Part shown: in pieces, positions 1 through 10,710 of the stretch
Layout: every line of letters begins with the position of its first letter
Position numbering within the stretch: position 1 is the first letter of the stretch
Origin: Mucor racemosus
Lineage: Eukaryota > Mucoromycota > Mucoromycetes > Mucorales > Mucoraceae
Length of the DNA stretch: 64,000 bases
Assembly (NCBI GenBank): GCA_027405735.1
Contig: JAPEHQ010000005.1
Coordinates: forward strand, 1,550,001 to 1,614,000
Reading direction: 5' to 3'
The notes under the pieces: generated by a model
The model's input: only the letters and a program-made list of their open reading frames with translations
Database searches by the model: none
What the model was told of the DNA's origin: nothing
Translations under genes and position numbers: made by a program

Positions 1-1205
1 AACATCGTTATTTACTGCAATTGCAATGGGAGGAGCTCATTCGGGTTCATATTCGGCGAGAAATTATGAGCTCACTGACCTTTTTAGTAGGCATAAATCG
101 TAGGTAACCAGGTAGCCAACTTGTTTTTTAAACTTACCAAATGCACAATAACCCTTGGTAGCTGCAGCTGGTATCCGAAATGCTTGTAGCAACTATTCAT
201 ATCTATATCCATGAAAAAAATTGGCAATTTATTTGGATAAGTATTCATAGAGATTGTGTATTATTTAAATTATTTTCAATAAGAATGCGCAGTACGTATA
301 AAAAAGCTATTGTAGGTGCACTTTGGCAATGGTTGTTTTCTTGACGCACAATAGGAGGCTGTGCACGTTGCTCTTTGAGATTAACATGTCAAAGATGTAT
401 CCCTAGTCCCTACACTCGTGTGAAGTTGGAAGTTAATAGGATTAAAATTCGCTAAGATAGGGTTTTTGTTGTCGATTTTTTACGATTGTAAAAAGTAGGT
501 TTTAGATGGTTTTTAAATGGTTTTCGAATATTTTCGCACAATATTGAATCAAACTACGTAAAACTTCCAAAGAAAATGTATCTTCGCTATATAAGTCATT
601 GATATATTTCAGAAAATAGAAATATCAATATCAAAATAGATAATTGCTGCACTGGCCAAACATTGATAACCAAAATTGACCAAGGTTGACGACCTAAAAT
701 TAATTATACACTACTGTATAAAAAATTGAGCACCTAAGTCGAGGTATATATTAATTTTTTGCATTCATAATAAGATAGATCCTGAAATAATCTCGAAAGG
801 GTCGATATAAAGAATCTTGCTAAAATAATATACTTTTATTGATTGACAATATACAGTGTACCGTATACAGTATCCAGACACTATTATGGGAAAAATATAA
901 ATACAACATGATACATGACATCATGAAAATAATGTAATTTTTAACATTATTTAACTAGGAAAATTATGATAACATTAAAATTATGTAAATAAATGATATT
1001 ATTTTAAATACTACATTTACGTATTATATTTACGTTCATACAGTATTAATTAATGTTAACATGGATTTTTTACATTATTTTTTCCGTAGTGCGTCATTTC
1101 ATACAAAAATAATTGATCTCAATTTGTGCCTGAATCTTGCTCCATACCATAAGGACTGAATTCCAATCAGATCCCAACAAACATAACGAGGAAAGTCTAT
1201 ATTGC
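1..1205. other. AT-rich repeat debris, no gene
   Basis: No coding region is supported. The first ~25 bases match the block near 36,600 and, inverted, the block near 57,790 (shared words around GTTATTTACTGCAA). Bases ~470-560 resemble, inverted, the stretch at 53,750-53,830. Bases ~715-760 match the outer end of the 1.1-kb repeat family (words such as TTGAGCACCTAA and GAGGTA). Bases 840-1080 are extremely AT-rich with short imperfect palindromes (around GTATACAGTATCC). The 153-codon minus-strand frame at 1099-1560 starts inside family B and is treated as repeat sequence. Confidence 0.6.
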
Positions 1206-3520
1206 CACTACAGCCAACCTGTGCTGCACAAGATAATTTTGTTGTGCTTAGCAGGTGGGCTGCACACTGTAGCCTGAGCTGTTGTGCCCACTGAATATAG
1301 CTAAAAAGATAACAACAAGATGCACATGGGCACAACAAAAGAAACTGCATACAGTATGAGCACAACAAAAAGCCTGTATGTGCAAGATTATAGATTCTGT
1401 CCGTGTGTATGACATTAATCCCATGTATGCATAATAGTGGAATTGCCCATAAGCATATCATTATCCCATGTGTGCATAATAATAAAGTCTGACCATGAGC
1501 ATAATGAGCTGATCGTATGGGCACATATTGGTTTGTAAATGAGCATCGTGCCGTTCTCAAAATTTCATTGCATTTTTTACGGGAATGGGTTTTTAAATTA
1601 CATTTGCTTTTATGAATACGGATTATAGATAATACAATTCAATACATTGTTGATGTGGAGCAACACATGCAAAAGCCAATATATTTACGATTATCATCAT
1701 CATTTGTAAATATGTTTATATCTATTATAATGTTTAAAGCAACAATGGTTTTTACTCGAGCAAAAACTTAAATAACACTTGCTGCTTAAATTTATATGCA
1801 AGCCAAATCTAAGATTGTAGATGTTGCTTTATTACACGTAAAACTTAAACAAATCAACCTTGTTTAAACTTACTATTTTAGTTTACGATTGCCAGCTGTA
1901 AAAAGATTTGTTTTCAAATATAGCTACAATCATAACTATTATGATGGCTATTAAGCAAGACATTATATTACTCTTTTTTTTTTTTGTGTGTTTCTATATC
2001 ATTTGAAATTTTATCACTTTTGTGGGACATTTCATGGGTTTGTAGCCAGTTCAAGCTTTTCATTGAGTAGATATAAATATCATTGCCTTTTTTCATTTGA
2101 TCTGGTAATCACGAAATACTGTACGTTCAACAATACAGTAGTAAATAATGATATTTGATCTTAGAATGCAGTTAAATAAAAACATCAGTCTCTAATATAG
2201 ACTGTTACTTATATTAAAAATATTAATCCCTTATTTTAGCATGCGTATTCAGATAAAAGAAAAAAATACCAGCTTGATAGTCTGATATGCCTTATCAAAC
2301 GGTGAATATATCCTTAGAATATGAAAACAAAAAGAGAGAAACACAGATAGAAAAGGATTTTCAAGGATTTACATTATTTAGGGCAATTAAAACCTTGGTA
2401 AATTGCGCATTTCGGCCAATGTAAAAGCAGCATTACAGCGCATCAACCCATAAACTAAACAAAATAAGCAATGTATATTATCATAGAAACATGCATTTTC
2501 TACCAGAAAAACCGTCTGTCATACCATACATTTATTAAAAAACTGCAAAAGCGAGCCCGCAGAGCGACGCCGTAATTGAGCATAACAAAATTGAACGGCT
2601 AAGTCTATTATGGTATATCTAAGTTTTAAATAAAACAGCGCTTTTTTTCAACATTTCTTATACTTAACCATATGCAATCTGAAAATTCAGACTTTGTAGC
2701 GGACATTTTTGGGACTCATTTTACCCTTACCAACACTCATGATTTTGATCAAAAAATAGAAAAATCAAATTTTGATACCAAAATAAACGTTTAAACATAC
2801 TACATTGTGAGAGAAAATTGTAGCCATAGCTAGTATGCATTTTATAAAAGCTTAATATCAAATGTTAGGTAATGAAACTTTGTATTTTTGGCCCAAAAAC
2901 GAATTTTTGGTTAAAGGATTTTCATGTGATATTTTGCAATAAAAATGTTTGTTATTGTTTATTGAGCAAATAGAGCGCTAAATGTTGTATATGTGTATAT
3001 TTTTTGTTTTTATAATTGGTAGTATAATTAACTCTAGATTTGCAAAATCAGAAAAAAAAATTTAAAAAATGTCAAAATTGATGATCTGGACAAGAATAAT
3101 TTTTTAAATCAATATTTCGCATATAAGCCTTGTAAGTCTTAAAAATAAGAGATTTTATAATACTTGAGAACATTTTCAAGAATTAATGATGCTGTACCCA
3201 CTTTATTCAAGCTTATTACTGTAAACCTTTATACATGTTAATATTGTGTGGTAGTTTATTTGATGATACTACAGTCTTTCTTCATAATTACTGCTCTAAA
3301 GGCGATTTATACTAGGTTTTAGTGTTACCCCTCCAACATCATCATAAACACAAACATGGCCATCACTGGAACTTATTGCCACCTTTTTATTATTACCCTT
3401 TTTCCCAAGACAATTTATTCAATGATTTACCAGAACAAACTTACTTTTGACTTATAATAACTGATTTATTAGTAAAATCAATTAACAAGCTAATACAGTA
3501 AGTAATAATTATGGGGTACC
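1206..3520 (-). repeat. Family B repeat, left arm of palindrome (copy A, outer part)
   Basis: This stretch is the reverse complement of 12,885-15,119 with scattered differences. It is the left arm of a large imperfect palindrome. The match stops near 1205; beyond it the two arms have unrelated flanks. Relative to the right arm it lacks about 1.27 kb (the equivalent of ~11,615-12,884): the sequence jumps from the 'tataagtcaaaagtaag' region straight to the dynein-like fragment. The copy is interrupted at 3520 by the chromovirus and resumes at 10,583. The 153-codon frame at 1099-1560 overlaps the outer end and has a counterpart in the right arm, but it consists of short recurring words (tgcccatgagc-like), so it is not accepted as a gene. 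Confidence 0.85.
3330..3436 (-). pseudogene. Dynein intermediate chain-like exon fragment (copy A)
   Basis: Read on the minus strand this gives a broken version of the WD40-like peptide seen in the other copies, with the core VAISSSDGHV followed by a YDD-like stretch. It has a 1-base slip and a stop in the 'KEGKK' region. Its start is lost to the internal deletion of copy A. It corresponds to 12,885-12,984 in the right arm and to ~56,314-56,414 in copy D. See the 12,807 entry for the reasons to link it to dynein intermediate chain. Confidence 0.55.
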
Positions 3521-4055
3521 TGTCGTATATTTTCAGGATTGATAAATATTACTTAAAAAAGAATACAATTATAAAAGAATGAGTAATTAATCAGTTCTTC
3601 AACTGTATAATAAAAACAAGATATCGTTTATTTAGATGTAAAAGTATGGCCTTTTATATTGATTAGACATTGAGATCCTGAGATGTAATTTAAGGCACTA
3701 TTGAACTATTGGATCTGTTTGATAGTAATCTATGGATTGAAATGGATCAATCATAATTTAACCATTCTTGCAGAAGAGCTTGTGAGTTGCCTTGTTTCAA
3801 TGTTGCGCTAAATGTGCTTGTTGGATGTTGATTTGATAGCTACTTGATTGATTAACTGTTGGGATGAAATAATGTGGTGTCATAATTGAGGTCCAAGCGT
3901 TCTTGGTAATTATTGGATTAAACTTGGTACGCTAGGAGTTTCTTATATCCGATATCAAGACTTGCACTTCAATACATGTCGTAGTCAATAGATTGTAAGA
4001 TGTATTGATACTGTAGAAGGTGATAATGTATGATACTAGTAGGTGGAATACAACA
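3521..4055 (-). repeat. 3' LTR of the chromovirus
   Basis: 535 bp. On the element (minus) strand it begins TGTTGTATTCC and ends ATACGACA, i.e. TG...CA. It pairs with the LTR at 10,049-10,577. The two differ by about nine substitutions (eight of them transitions) and two 3-bp indels, so they are roughly 98% identical and the insertion is fairly young. The 5-bp target duplication GTACC lies just outside at 3516-3520 and again at 10,578-10,582. Confidence 0.95.
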
Positions 4056-4066
4056 TTGCTCCCCCC
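4056..4066 (-). other. Polypurine tract of the chromovirus
   Basis: GGGGGGAGCAA on the element strand lies immediately upstream of the 3' LTR. This is the expected position and composition for the plus-strand primer of an LTR retrotransposon. It confirms the element's orientation (minus strand). Confidence 0.85.
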
Positions 4067-4400
4067 AGCCTTCTACGAGATAAAACCGGGAAGTGGGTTT
4101 TGTAGATCATGTTTCAAATTAATTTAAAGACGCAGATCTTGGGAAAATTAATTCAAAAATGAGGATAGGCATAAAGAAAAGAGTTGACATGACCAGGATA
4201 GAAAAGAAAAGACCAATTTGAAGTAGATGAGGCACCAGTATAAATGAGAAAACCAGAGAAGTAAAGTAGTATAAATTTGGTATAAGATGAAAGTGTTGAA
4301 GAGCTTGTAGTGATCGATAAAAACCTTTGGAAAAAACCTTGGCAGGGAAAAAAAATAAAAAAAGTAAGGAAAAGATTACTACAACTATTTGCTTGATGAA

Positions 4401-7400
4401 TTAAGCTTGTTGTGGAGACAACGTTTCTTGATTTGTAGCTTTAGAATTAGGCTTCTTGTTGGGATGTCGACGATTTACAGTAGGTCCTGCGTGCTTTCGA
4501 CGACGATTCAACTTGCGTTTATTAACTGTATTAGGTAGCGGCGCACCTAGTTTAGTTGGATTGATTCTTGCCCAATAATCACGAATAGGTTTCTTAGAGT
4601 CAAAGTCGGATTCGCGCTGCCATGTATCATCTGACTTCTGGTATCCTACCCAATTTGTGCGATAGAACATTTCACCAGTGTCTTTGTCGATACGATGGTT
4701 AACGATAGCCTGTACTTCATAATGACGATCTTTGAACCCGTGTGTGAGATGATTATCTGAAGAATCTATGACTCGTATATGTTGAGTAGCTACATCTCGA
4801 GATAAAAGTTCACCTGTTAAATCTGCTAATACATAGCTGCCATGTCTAGTATAGTTTTTTATTAGGTATGGTCCTAACCAGCGAGGGCTTAGTTTGGATG
4901 TGCGAAGTGGATTTACAATCATAACTTTTGAGTTGATTGGATACTTGTCGTATACAATTTTGTGAGTGCGTTCAAAAGTAGCATGATCTTTTAATTGTGT
5001 TTCCTGGATTCGTTTGTGAATAGCAGGGATAACAATTTCCTTAACGTATTTTAATCGCTTGTCAATAATTTCAGTATTTGGATTATTAATATCAATTGCA
5101 GGAGCAGGTGAATTCGAATAATCTTTGAAAAGATTTGGTGCACGATTAAACATGACAGAAAAAGGTTGAGATTTGTGCAGACGAGCATACTGAATGTTCA
5201 TGGCATATTGAATGACATCTAGATATAGATCCCATGATTCAGGTTCTGCTGCATCGTGCGTTAATGATTTGATAATAGCTCGTTTGCTAACACCCATAAA
5301 TGATTCGACCAGGCTGTTGCCAGTAGGCGTGTATGGTAACGATGTTAGGCGATCAAGACCACTTAATTCGAGGAATTCTCGTATGAAAGTTCCAACAAAT
5401 TCATTAGCATTATCACTTGTTATACGAGCAGGCCATCCAAACAAAGAACAGACAGATAGCAAGGATCTAGCTACAGTCACTGGGCTCTTGTCAGGTAGTG
5501 CTCGCAATATAGTAAATCTGCTAAAATAATCAACAATAACTAAAATGTAATTGTTGCCTGAAGTTGATGTAGTAGCGAAATCTCCTAAATCGACAGCAAT
5601 GTGATCGAATACATTATCTGGTAATACACTTCGAGGTGGATGATATCCAACACTAAAAATTCCGTGTGATTGACAAGCATGACAATCTTTTAAAACTCTA
5701 GTAATATCATCTCGCATGTGCGTCCAATGTACAGCATAATCATTGTGTAGAATTTTCTCAATAGCATTAATACCCACATGACCTAACAAATGCACTTTCA
5801 GAATGAGTTCGATTCTCTCAGATTCTGGAGGTGTCATATAGTCAGCATATTTCATTGCTCGTGAAATGAGAATATTATGGTTGTGTGGTAATGTATCAGA
5901 ATTTTTAATAGACGGACTATTGTTATTCGTTAATGAATTATCGTTGTGATCGTTTGATTTTGATGATGAAATAGCATTGTAAGTTGAAGCATCAAAAACG
6001 TCAATATCGTTATTCACAGGAGTGTGATAGTTAATATCATGTTTCGTAGGGAATGATGAATACTTAAAGTTGCTTTTCTTAAAGCGTTTTTTAAACAAGG
6101 TGTTGTTTTGCTTTTTAGGTTTGAGTAAAGATGAGTCACGGTTGTTTGTTTGTGTTAAAAGATCGGTGTCGCCACGTTTGTGGTTTCGTCGTTTTTCTTT
6201 TACAAAAATACTCGTGTTGTTGTATAAATTACCCCCCTCCAGTTTATTGTCATCTGGTGCATCAGTTGGAAATAAACGACTGAGAGCATCTGGTAAAATA
6301 TTACGCGATCCTGGAATATGAATGATATCATAAGTATAATGAAAGAAAATAACTTCATACCATGTTAACAACATCATATTAGGAGTCGATTGAGTTTGCA
6401 ACCAAACAAGACTACGGTGATCTGTATGTAAGATAAAAGGTATACCAAAAAGCCATTTGTGAAACTTTGTGAACATGTAGACAATAGCTAACAGTTCGCG
6501 TTTAGTTGTGGAATAAGCCATTTCAGATTTGGATAATTTGCGACTAGCCATTGTGATATAGTGTACTGTGTTGTCTTTGATTTGATAGATAATACCACCA
6601 ACAGCAGTAGCAGAAGCGTCTGTAGCAACATTTACTTTGTATCGAAAATCAATGGGGCTGAGTGCAGTTGAGGAAGCGAGAGCTTTTTGGAGATTGTAAA
6701 ATGCAGTTGTATGAGTGTCATTCCAAATACTAGCAAGGCTTTTATGATTACGCAATTCATCCAAAGGAGCAGCAAGTGTACCGTAACCTGGAATAGCACT
6801 ACGAAAATAGTTGGTAAATCCAAGATAACGCATGATATCTTTGCCAGTTTTGGGAAGCGGCCATGTATGAAAGTTTGTCAATTTACGGGAATCAGGTACC
6901 AGGCGATTATGGATAATGCTCCAACCAAGGACATGTACACTGCGTTGAGCAAAGACAATTTTGTCCGGGTTAATTTGGAGATTTGCGTTAGTCAAACGTC
7001 GAATCACTTCTACAAGTAATTGCGTATGTTCTTCAAGTGAATCGTTAAAACTTAGCACACCAATATCGTCGACATAGAGACAAACATGTTCTCGCATGTC
7101 GGAGAATAAATTTGAAAGACAGCGTGACGTTAAATTGCCAATAAAGGAAATCCCGAAACAAACTTTGCGCCACATATATTGCTGATTGGTAAATGGACAC
7201 GAGAAACTCAACTTAAATCGAAAGCGTCTGTCCACTAAAAAACTAGTGAAAAAACTCTTTACGTCGATGGAACTTATTATCTTTGCAGCACTGAAGCGTT
7301 GATGAATGTCATCGATGCGTGGCATTTGATATTTATCCGTACTGACGAGGATTTGGTTGAATAAACGAACATCAGCGACAATTCGAGGTTTATCGAAAGA

Positions 7401-10001
7401 ATATACACCAGCAGAATTCTTTTTAGCAACGACTAAAAGTGGGTGATTCCATCCAGTATGACTAGGACTTCGTTCAATCACACCATCCTTCTGCCATTGA
7501 TCAAGTTGTGCTAGTACTGCTTCTTTGTAGACGATTGGTACCGGATATGGAGCACGATAAGCAATTTTGTTAGGTATCGTTTCCAATTGGACAATAGCGC
7601 CTGGAAGGTTACAGTAAGTAGAAGCAAGATCAATGTTAGCATTTTCTTTCAATAAAGGTTCAATTTGTGCGTAAGCGAGATTTCGTTCAGTTGGGGATCC
7701 ATAAGGATCGTTGTTGGGTTCAACATCGGGATCAATGGGTGAAGGAAGTTCAGGACCAGTGTATTCAAACCATGATGATGTGAGACCTGTAATGCCAATA
7801 TTCAATTGAGACATGATGTCTAGTCCAAGAAGTATTGGGCAATCGTTTGAGTCAGTGTAAAAGTCAAATATTTCAAATTTATGTTTAAAATTTCGTTTAT
7901 TATAAAAGATATTTAAATAACATGAGCCTATTCTAGGTTTAGTTGTCGAAGTGTGTCCTAATTGAATATGCCCATCAGTGGATAGATCGATATGGATACC
8001 CAAAGATTTAGCAAATTGAGGAGCGCAAATAGAGAATGTACAACCAGTATCTAGTACACCATACACTTTGTAGGATTCTACGATTAAAGGTACGAGGAGT
8101 GAGTTAGATTTGTTAATAGGTAAATTTGAGAATTCGTTTAACTTACATTTGTGTGCTTCGGTTGCAACAACGACATCGACATCCATAGCATCGTCAGAAG
8201 CAGATGTAGATTGGGTTGTAGTAGCAGACGCAGAGTTAGCAGCAGTAGTAGTAGTAGTGTCACTAGTTGCACTAGGGGCAACTGTATTAGTAACAGCAGA
8301 TGAAGGAGTACCAGGAGTACTAGGAGCAGCATCAGTACCAGAGGTACCTTTGGCACCATCCAAAGCTTTGGATGACAATGTAGCAATGTAAGCAGCGTAG
8401 GCGTTACTGTCGCTAGTGTTGTGTGATTTACGCTTGTGGTAAACGCAAAACTTTGAACTCTTGGTACCAGTAACTTTGGCAGGAGACGAGGCACTAGTAG
8501 CAGCAGAAGCAGGTGTAACAGTGGATGTTTTATCCTGTTTAACTGTGGCAGGTTCAGAATCACTGATACGCATCATTCCGAAACGACGTTCAGGAGTCTT
8601 GGGAGATTCACCAGTACGAGTTGCAGTGTTACATACGTGACCATAAACGTAATTGGGAGCACCACAATCACGACAAGATGGTCTAGTTGTCTTGAATGGG
8701 CGACCAGTAGTTTGAGGTGAGGAAGATGGAGTACTAGTGGAAGCAACAGGCACTTGTTCAGCGAGCTTAGCTGCGTAAGCTTGACACTCAGAGGTATTAT
8801 GGCCTTTGCTTTTGTGATAATCACAAAATCTACCAGAGATACCAGCACTTTTCTTCATGTTAGGCTTGCTGATCTTGGATGCAGCGGCACCTTGAATTGG
8901 GATAGACACATGGGAGTTGTCAGCAGCAGAAGTAGAGGCCCATTTGGAAGCTTTGGTACCTTTTTCGTGCTTGACTACTTCTTTACGACTCATAGCAGCA
9001 GCCGCTTCAGAAGGAGTCATAGACGCCAACAAATCTCTTGCAGTGCGAATAATGAAATCGACACTGACATCACCATGGGCTTCTTTGCTTTGGCGAACGA
9101 TGTTAACTTGACTGCGCAGAGGTTGAGGTAAAGCCAACATAAATCGAGACACCAGCAAAAAAGGAGGAGGCACTTGATCAAAAGCACGACGACGAAGATC
9201 ATTGAACCTGTCAACAAATGAATCGAGAGTTTCCTCAGGATTCAACGAGATGTCGACAAGATCTGACGTACACTTTTGACGATCGTCAAGAACACTTAAG
9301 CCATATTTAGCCTTGAATGAAGCCTTGAATTCGGCCCACGTAGGTTGTTTAGAGTTGGCTACGAATGATTGGTACCATGTTCTTTGAGTAGGACTCAACA
9401 TAGGAGGAACAAGGCGGCCAAATTCGGCATCAAAGTCAAGATTATAAGCGAACATTACATCTTGGAACTTTGTCAAGCAAGCGTCGACGTCGACAAAGAT
9501 AGTGTTTCTTTCATCGAATACAGAGCCTTCCCATTGGAAATGAGGCAAGTTGTTAGGACAAACAACTTTTGATGCAGGAACAGATCTGGGACTCGTAGAT
9601 TGTACGTTACTGGTGGCATTGGATGCACGCAGATGATTGAGTAAATCAATACTAGTACGAATCGTAGTCGAAAGATCTTGAAGTTCACGAACAGCAATCT
9701 GACGAGCTTCACCATGAAGGGATGATACCTTAGCGGAGGCAAGGGTAGCATCAATGGTTAATTGATTGATAGTTCGATGAAGTTGCAGTAATTGACCAGG
9801 GTTGGAAATACTGGCAACTGAAGACATCGTATCAGAATCAACGTCCATGTCAGATGCACCAATGTCTGATTGGGAATTGACCCCAGTAGCACAGGTATCA
9901 CTTTCAGTAGCAGGAGGAGCAGAGGAATTGAGAGAATCATTTGGGATAGCAACCAAAGGAGATTCGGAGAGAGCAGGAGTAGATTGTTGTTGATGGACCA
10001 T
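4401..10001 (-). CDS. Ty3/gypsy chromovirus Gag-Pol polyprotein
   Basis: Single uninterrupted 1866-codon frame. Gag: capsid-like region ~150-340, then Cys/His motifs FCDYHKSKGHNTSEC (~391-405), CRDCGAPNYVYGHVC (~443-457) and a degenerate third (~519). Aspartic protease: DTG at 651-653. Reverse transcriptase: ~840-1010 with YVDD at 976-979. RNase H: starts near D1128 (DAS). Integrase: HHCC zinc region from ~1405 (LGHVG ... CHACQ), then the catalytic triad with D at ~1471, D1530 and E1566 (35 residues between the last two). A chromodomain at ~1761-1813 (YEVQAIVNHR ... NWVGY ... DDTW) places it among chromoviruses. The basic tail may aid targeting. Gag and Pol share one frame, as in several fungal chromoviruses. 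A long Ser/Thr/Ala-rich linker (~460-630) separates Gag from protease. All catalytic motifs are intact, so the element may be competent. Antisense frames along this ORF are shadows. Confidence 0.97.
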   Translation of the reverse strand: MVHQQQSTPALSESPLVAIPNDSLNSSAPPATESDTCATGVNSQSDIGASDMDVDSDTMSSVASISNPGQLLQLHRTINQLTIDATLASAKVSSLHGEARQIAVRELQDLSTTIRTSIDLLNHLRASNATSNVQSTSPRSVPASKVVCPNNLPHFQWEGSVFDERNTIFVDVDACLTKFQDVMFAYNLDFDAEFGRLVPPMLSPTQRTWYQSFVANSKQPTWAEFKASFKAKYGLSVLDDRQKCTSDLVDISLNPEETLDSFVDRFNDLRRRAFDQVPPPFLLVSRFMLALPQPLRSQVNIVRQSKEAHGDVSVDFIIRTARDLLASMTPSEAAAAMSRKEVVKHEKGTKASKWASTSAADNSHVSIPIQGAAASKISKPNMKKSAGISGRFCDYHKSKGHNTSECQAYAAKLAEQVPVASTSTPSSSPQTTGRPFKTTRPSCRDCGAPNYVYGHVCNTATRTGESPKTPERRFGMMRISDSEPATVKQDKTSTVTPASAATSASSPAKVTGTKSSKFCVYHKRKSHNTSDSNAYAAYIATLSSKALDGAKGTSGTDAAPSTPGTPSSAVTNTVAPSATSDTTTTTAANSASATTTQSTSASDDAMDVDVVVATEAHKCKLNEFSNLPINKSNSLLVPLIVESYKVYGVLDTGCTFSICAPQFAKSLGIHIDLSTDGHIQLGHTSTTKPRIGSCYLNIFYNKRNFKHKFEIFDFYTDSNDCPILLGLDIMSQLNIGITGLTSSWFEYTGPELPSPIDPDVEPNNDPYGSPTERNLAYAQIEPLLKENANIDLASTYCNLPGAIVQLETIPNKIAYRAPYPVPIVYKEAVLAQLDQWQKDGVIERSPSHTGWNHPLLVVAKKNSAGVYSFDKPRIVADVRLFNQILVSTDKYQMPRIDDIHQRFSAAKIISSIDVKSFFTSFLVDRRFRFKLSFSCPFTNQQYMWRKVCFGISFIGNLTSRCLSNLFSDMREHVCLYVDDIGVLSFNDSLEEHTQLLVEVIRRLTNANLQINPDKIVFAQRSVHVLGWSIIHNRLVPDSRKLTNFHTWPLPKTGKDIMRYLGFTNYFRSAIPGYGTLAAPLDELRNHKSLASIWNDTHTTAFYNLQKALASSTALSPIDFRYKVNVATDASATAVGGIIYQIKDNTVHYITMASRKLSKSEMAYSTTKRELLAIVYMFTKFHKWLFGIPFILHTDHRSLVWLQTQSTPNMMLLTWYEVIFFHYTYDIIHIPGSRNILPDALSRLFPTDAPDDNKLEGGNLYNNTSIFVKEKRRNHKRGDTDLLTQTNNRDSSLLKPKKQNNTLFKKRFKKSNFKYSSFPTKHDINYHTPVNNDIDVFDASTYNAISSSKSNDHNDNSLTNNNSPSIKNSDTLPHNHNILISRAMKYADYMTPPESERIELILKVHLLGHVGINAIEKILHNDYAVHWTHMRDDITRVLKDCHACQSHGIFSVGYHPPRSVLPDNVFDHIAVDLGDFATTSTSGNNYILVIVDYFSRFTILRALPDKSPVTVARSLLSVCSLFGWPARITSDNANEFVGTFIREFLELSGLDRLTSLPYTPTGNSLVESFMGVSKRAIIKSLTHDAAEPESWDLYLDVIQYAMNIQYARLHKSQPFSVMFNRAPNLFKDYSNSPAPAIDINNPNTEIIDKRLKYVKEIVIPAIHKRIQETQLKDHATFERTHKIVYDKYPINSKVMIVNPLRTSKLSPRWLGPYLIKNYTRHGSYVLADLTGELLSRDVATQHIRVIDSSDNHLTHGFKDRHYEVQAIVNHRIDKDTGEMFYRTNWVGYQKSDDTWQRESDFDSKKPIRDYWARINPTKLGAPLPNTVNKRKLNRRRKHAGPTVNRRHPNKKPNSKATNQETLSPQQA

Positions 10002-10048
10002 ATTGATAAACGATAGCGAGGACAGGAATTAAATTTGATTAAAAAAAA
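10002..10048 (-). other. Chromovirus leader between 5' LTR and gag
   Basis: Only 47 nt separate the 5' LTR from the ATG. Directly after the LTR the element strand reads a T-run and then AATCAAATTTAATTCC. No TGG-type tRNA primer-binding site is present at the usual distance. I also could not find an obvious match to the LTR R region that would show Tf1-style self-priming, so the priming mode is unresolved. Confidence 0.6.
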
Positions 10049-10577
10049 TGTCGTATATTTTCAGGATTGATAAATATTACTTAAAAAAGAATACAATTAT
10101 AAAAGAATGAGTAATTAATCAGTTCTTCAACTGTATAATAAAAACAAGATATCGTTTATTTAGATGTAAAAGTATGGCCTTTTATATTGATTAGACATTG
10201 AGATCCTGAGATGTAATTTAAGGCACTATTGAACTATTGGATCTGTTTGATAGTAATCTATGGATTGAAATGGATCAATCATAATTTAACCGTTCTTGCA
10301 GAGCTTGTGAGTTGTGTTGTTTCAATGCTGCGCTAAATATGCTTGGATGTTGATTTGATAACTACTTGATTGGTTAACTGCTGGGATGAAATAATGTGGT
10401 GTCATAATTGAGGTCCAAGCGTTCTTGGTAATTACTGGATTAAACTTGGTACGCTAGGAGTTTCTTATATCCGATATCAAGACTTGCACTTCAATACATG
10501 TCGTAGTCAATAGATTGTAAGATGTATTGATACTGTAGAAGGTGATAATGTATGATACTAGTAGGTGGAATACAACA
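10049..10577 (-). repeat. 5' LTR of the chromovirus
   Basis: 529 bp, TG...CA, nearly identical to 3521-4055. It contains the likely promoter (TATAAAAGG at 10,186-10,178, minus strand). An AATAAA polyadenylation-like signal follows at 10,160-10,155. The downstream TSD GTACC is at 10,578-10,582. Confidence 0.95.
10178..10186 (-). promoter_or_regulatory. TATA box in the chromovirus 5' LTR
   Basis: TATAAAAGG on the minus strand, in the U3-like part of the LTR, about 180 nt upstream of the Gag start. The same motif occurs in the 3' LTR. The transcription start is probably 25-35 nt downstream, which is inference. Confidence 0.6.
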
Positions 10578-10582
10578 GTACC

Positions 10583-10710
10583 TTTGATAGTTGGTAGCGG
10601 TATACAAGACAATACGACAACATCTTGTTTTTCTCTTCTTAGCTGCTGGCCGCTAAATTAGAAATAAATGCTTTTTAGAAACTAAATAGTAGACTAGTAT
10701 GAGTTTATTT
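10583..10710 (-). repeat. Family B left arm (copy A), inner part
   Basis: Continuation of copy A on the other side of the retrotransposon. Reverse-complemented it matches 11,425-11,548 (for example CTATCAAAGGTAC and TTTTTAGAA words). Joining 3520 to 10,583 with one GTACC restores continuity with the right arm, which proves that the chromovirus entered an existing copy of family B. Confidence 0.85.

Noticed and set aside
1099..1560. 153-codon minus-strand frame and its partner at 14,752-15,249
   Set aside because: Both lie in the tail of family B and are made of short recurring DNA words. The two frames diverge fully after ~100 codons and show no domain.
8138..8563. Leucine-rich minus-strand frame and several frames on the plus strand between 5212 and 9993
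   Set aside because: Shadows of the Gag-Pol frame in its repetitive linker and conserved domains.
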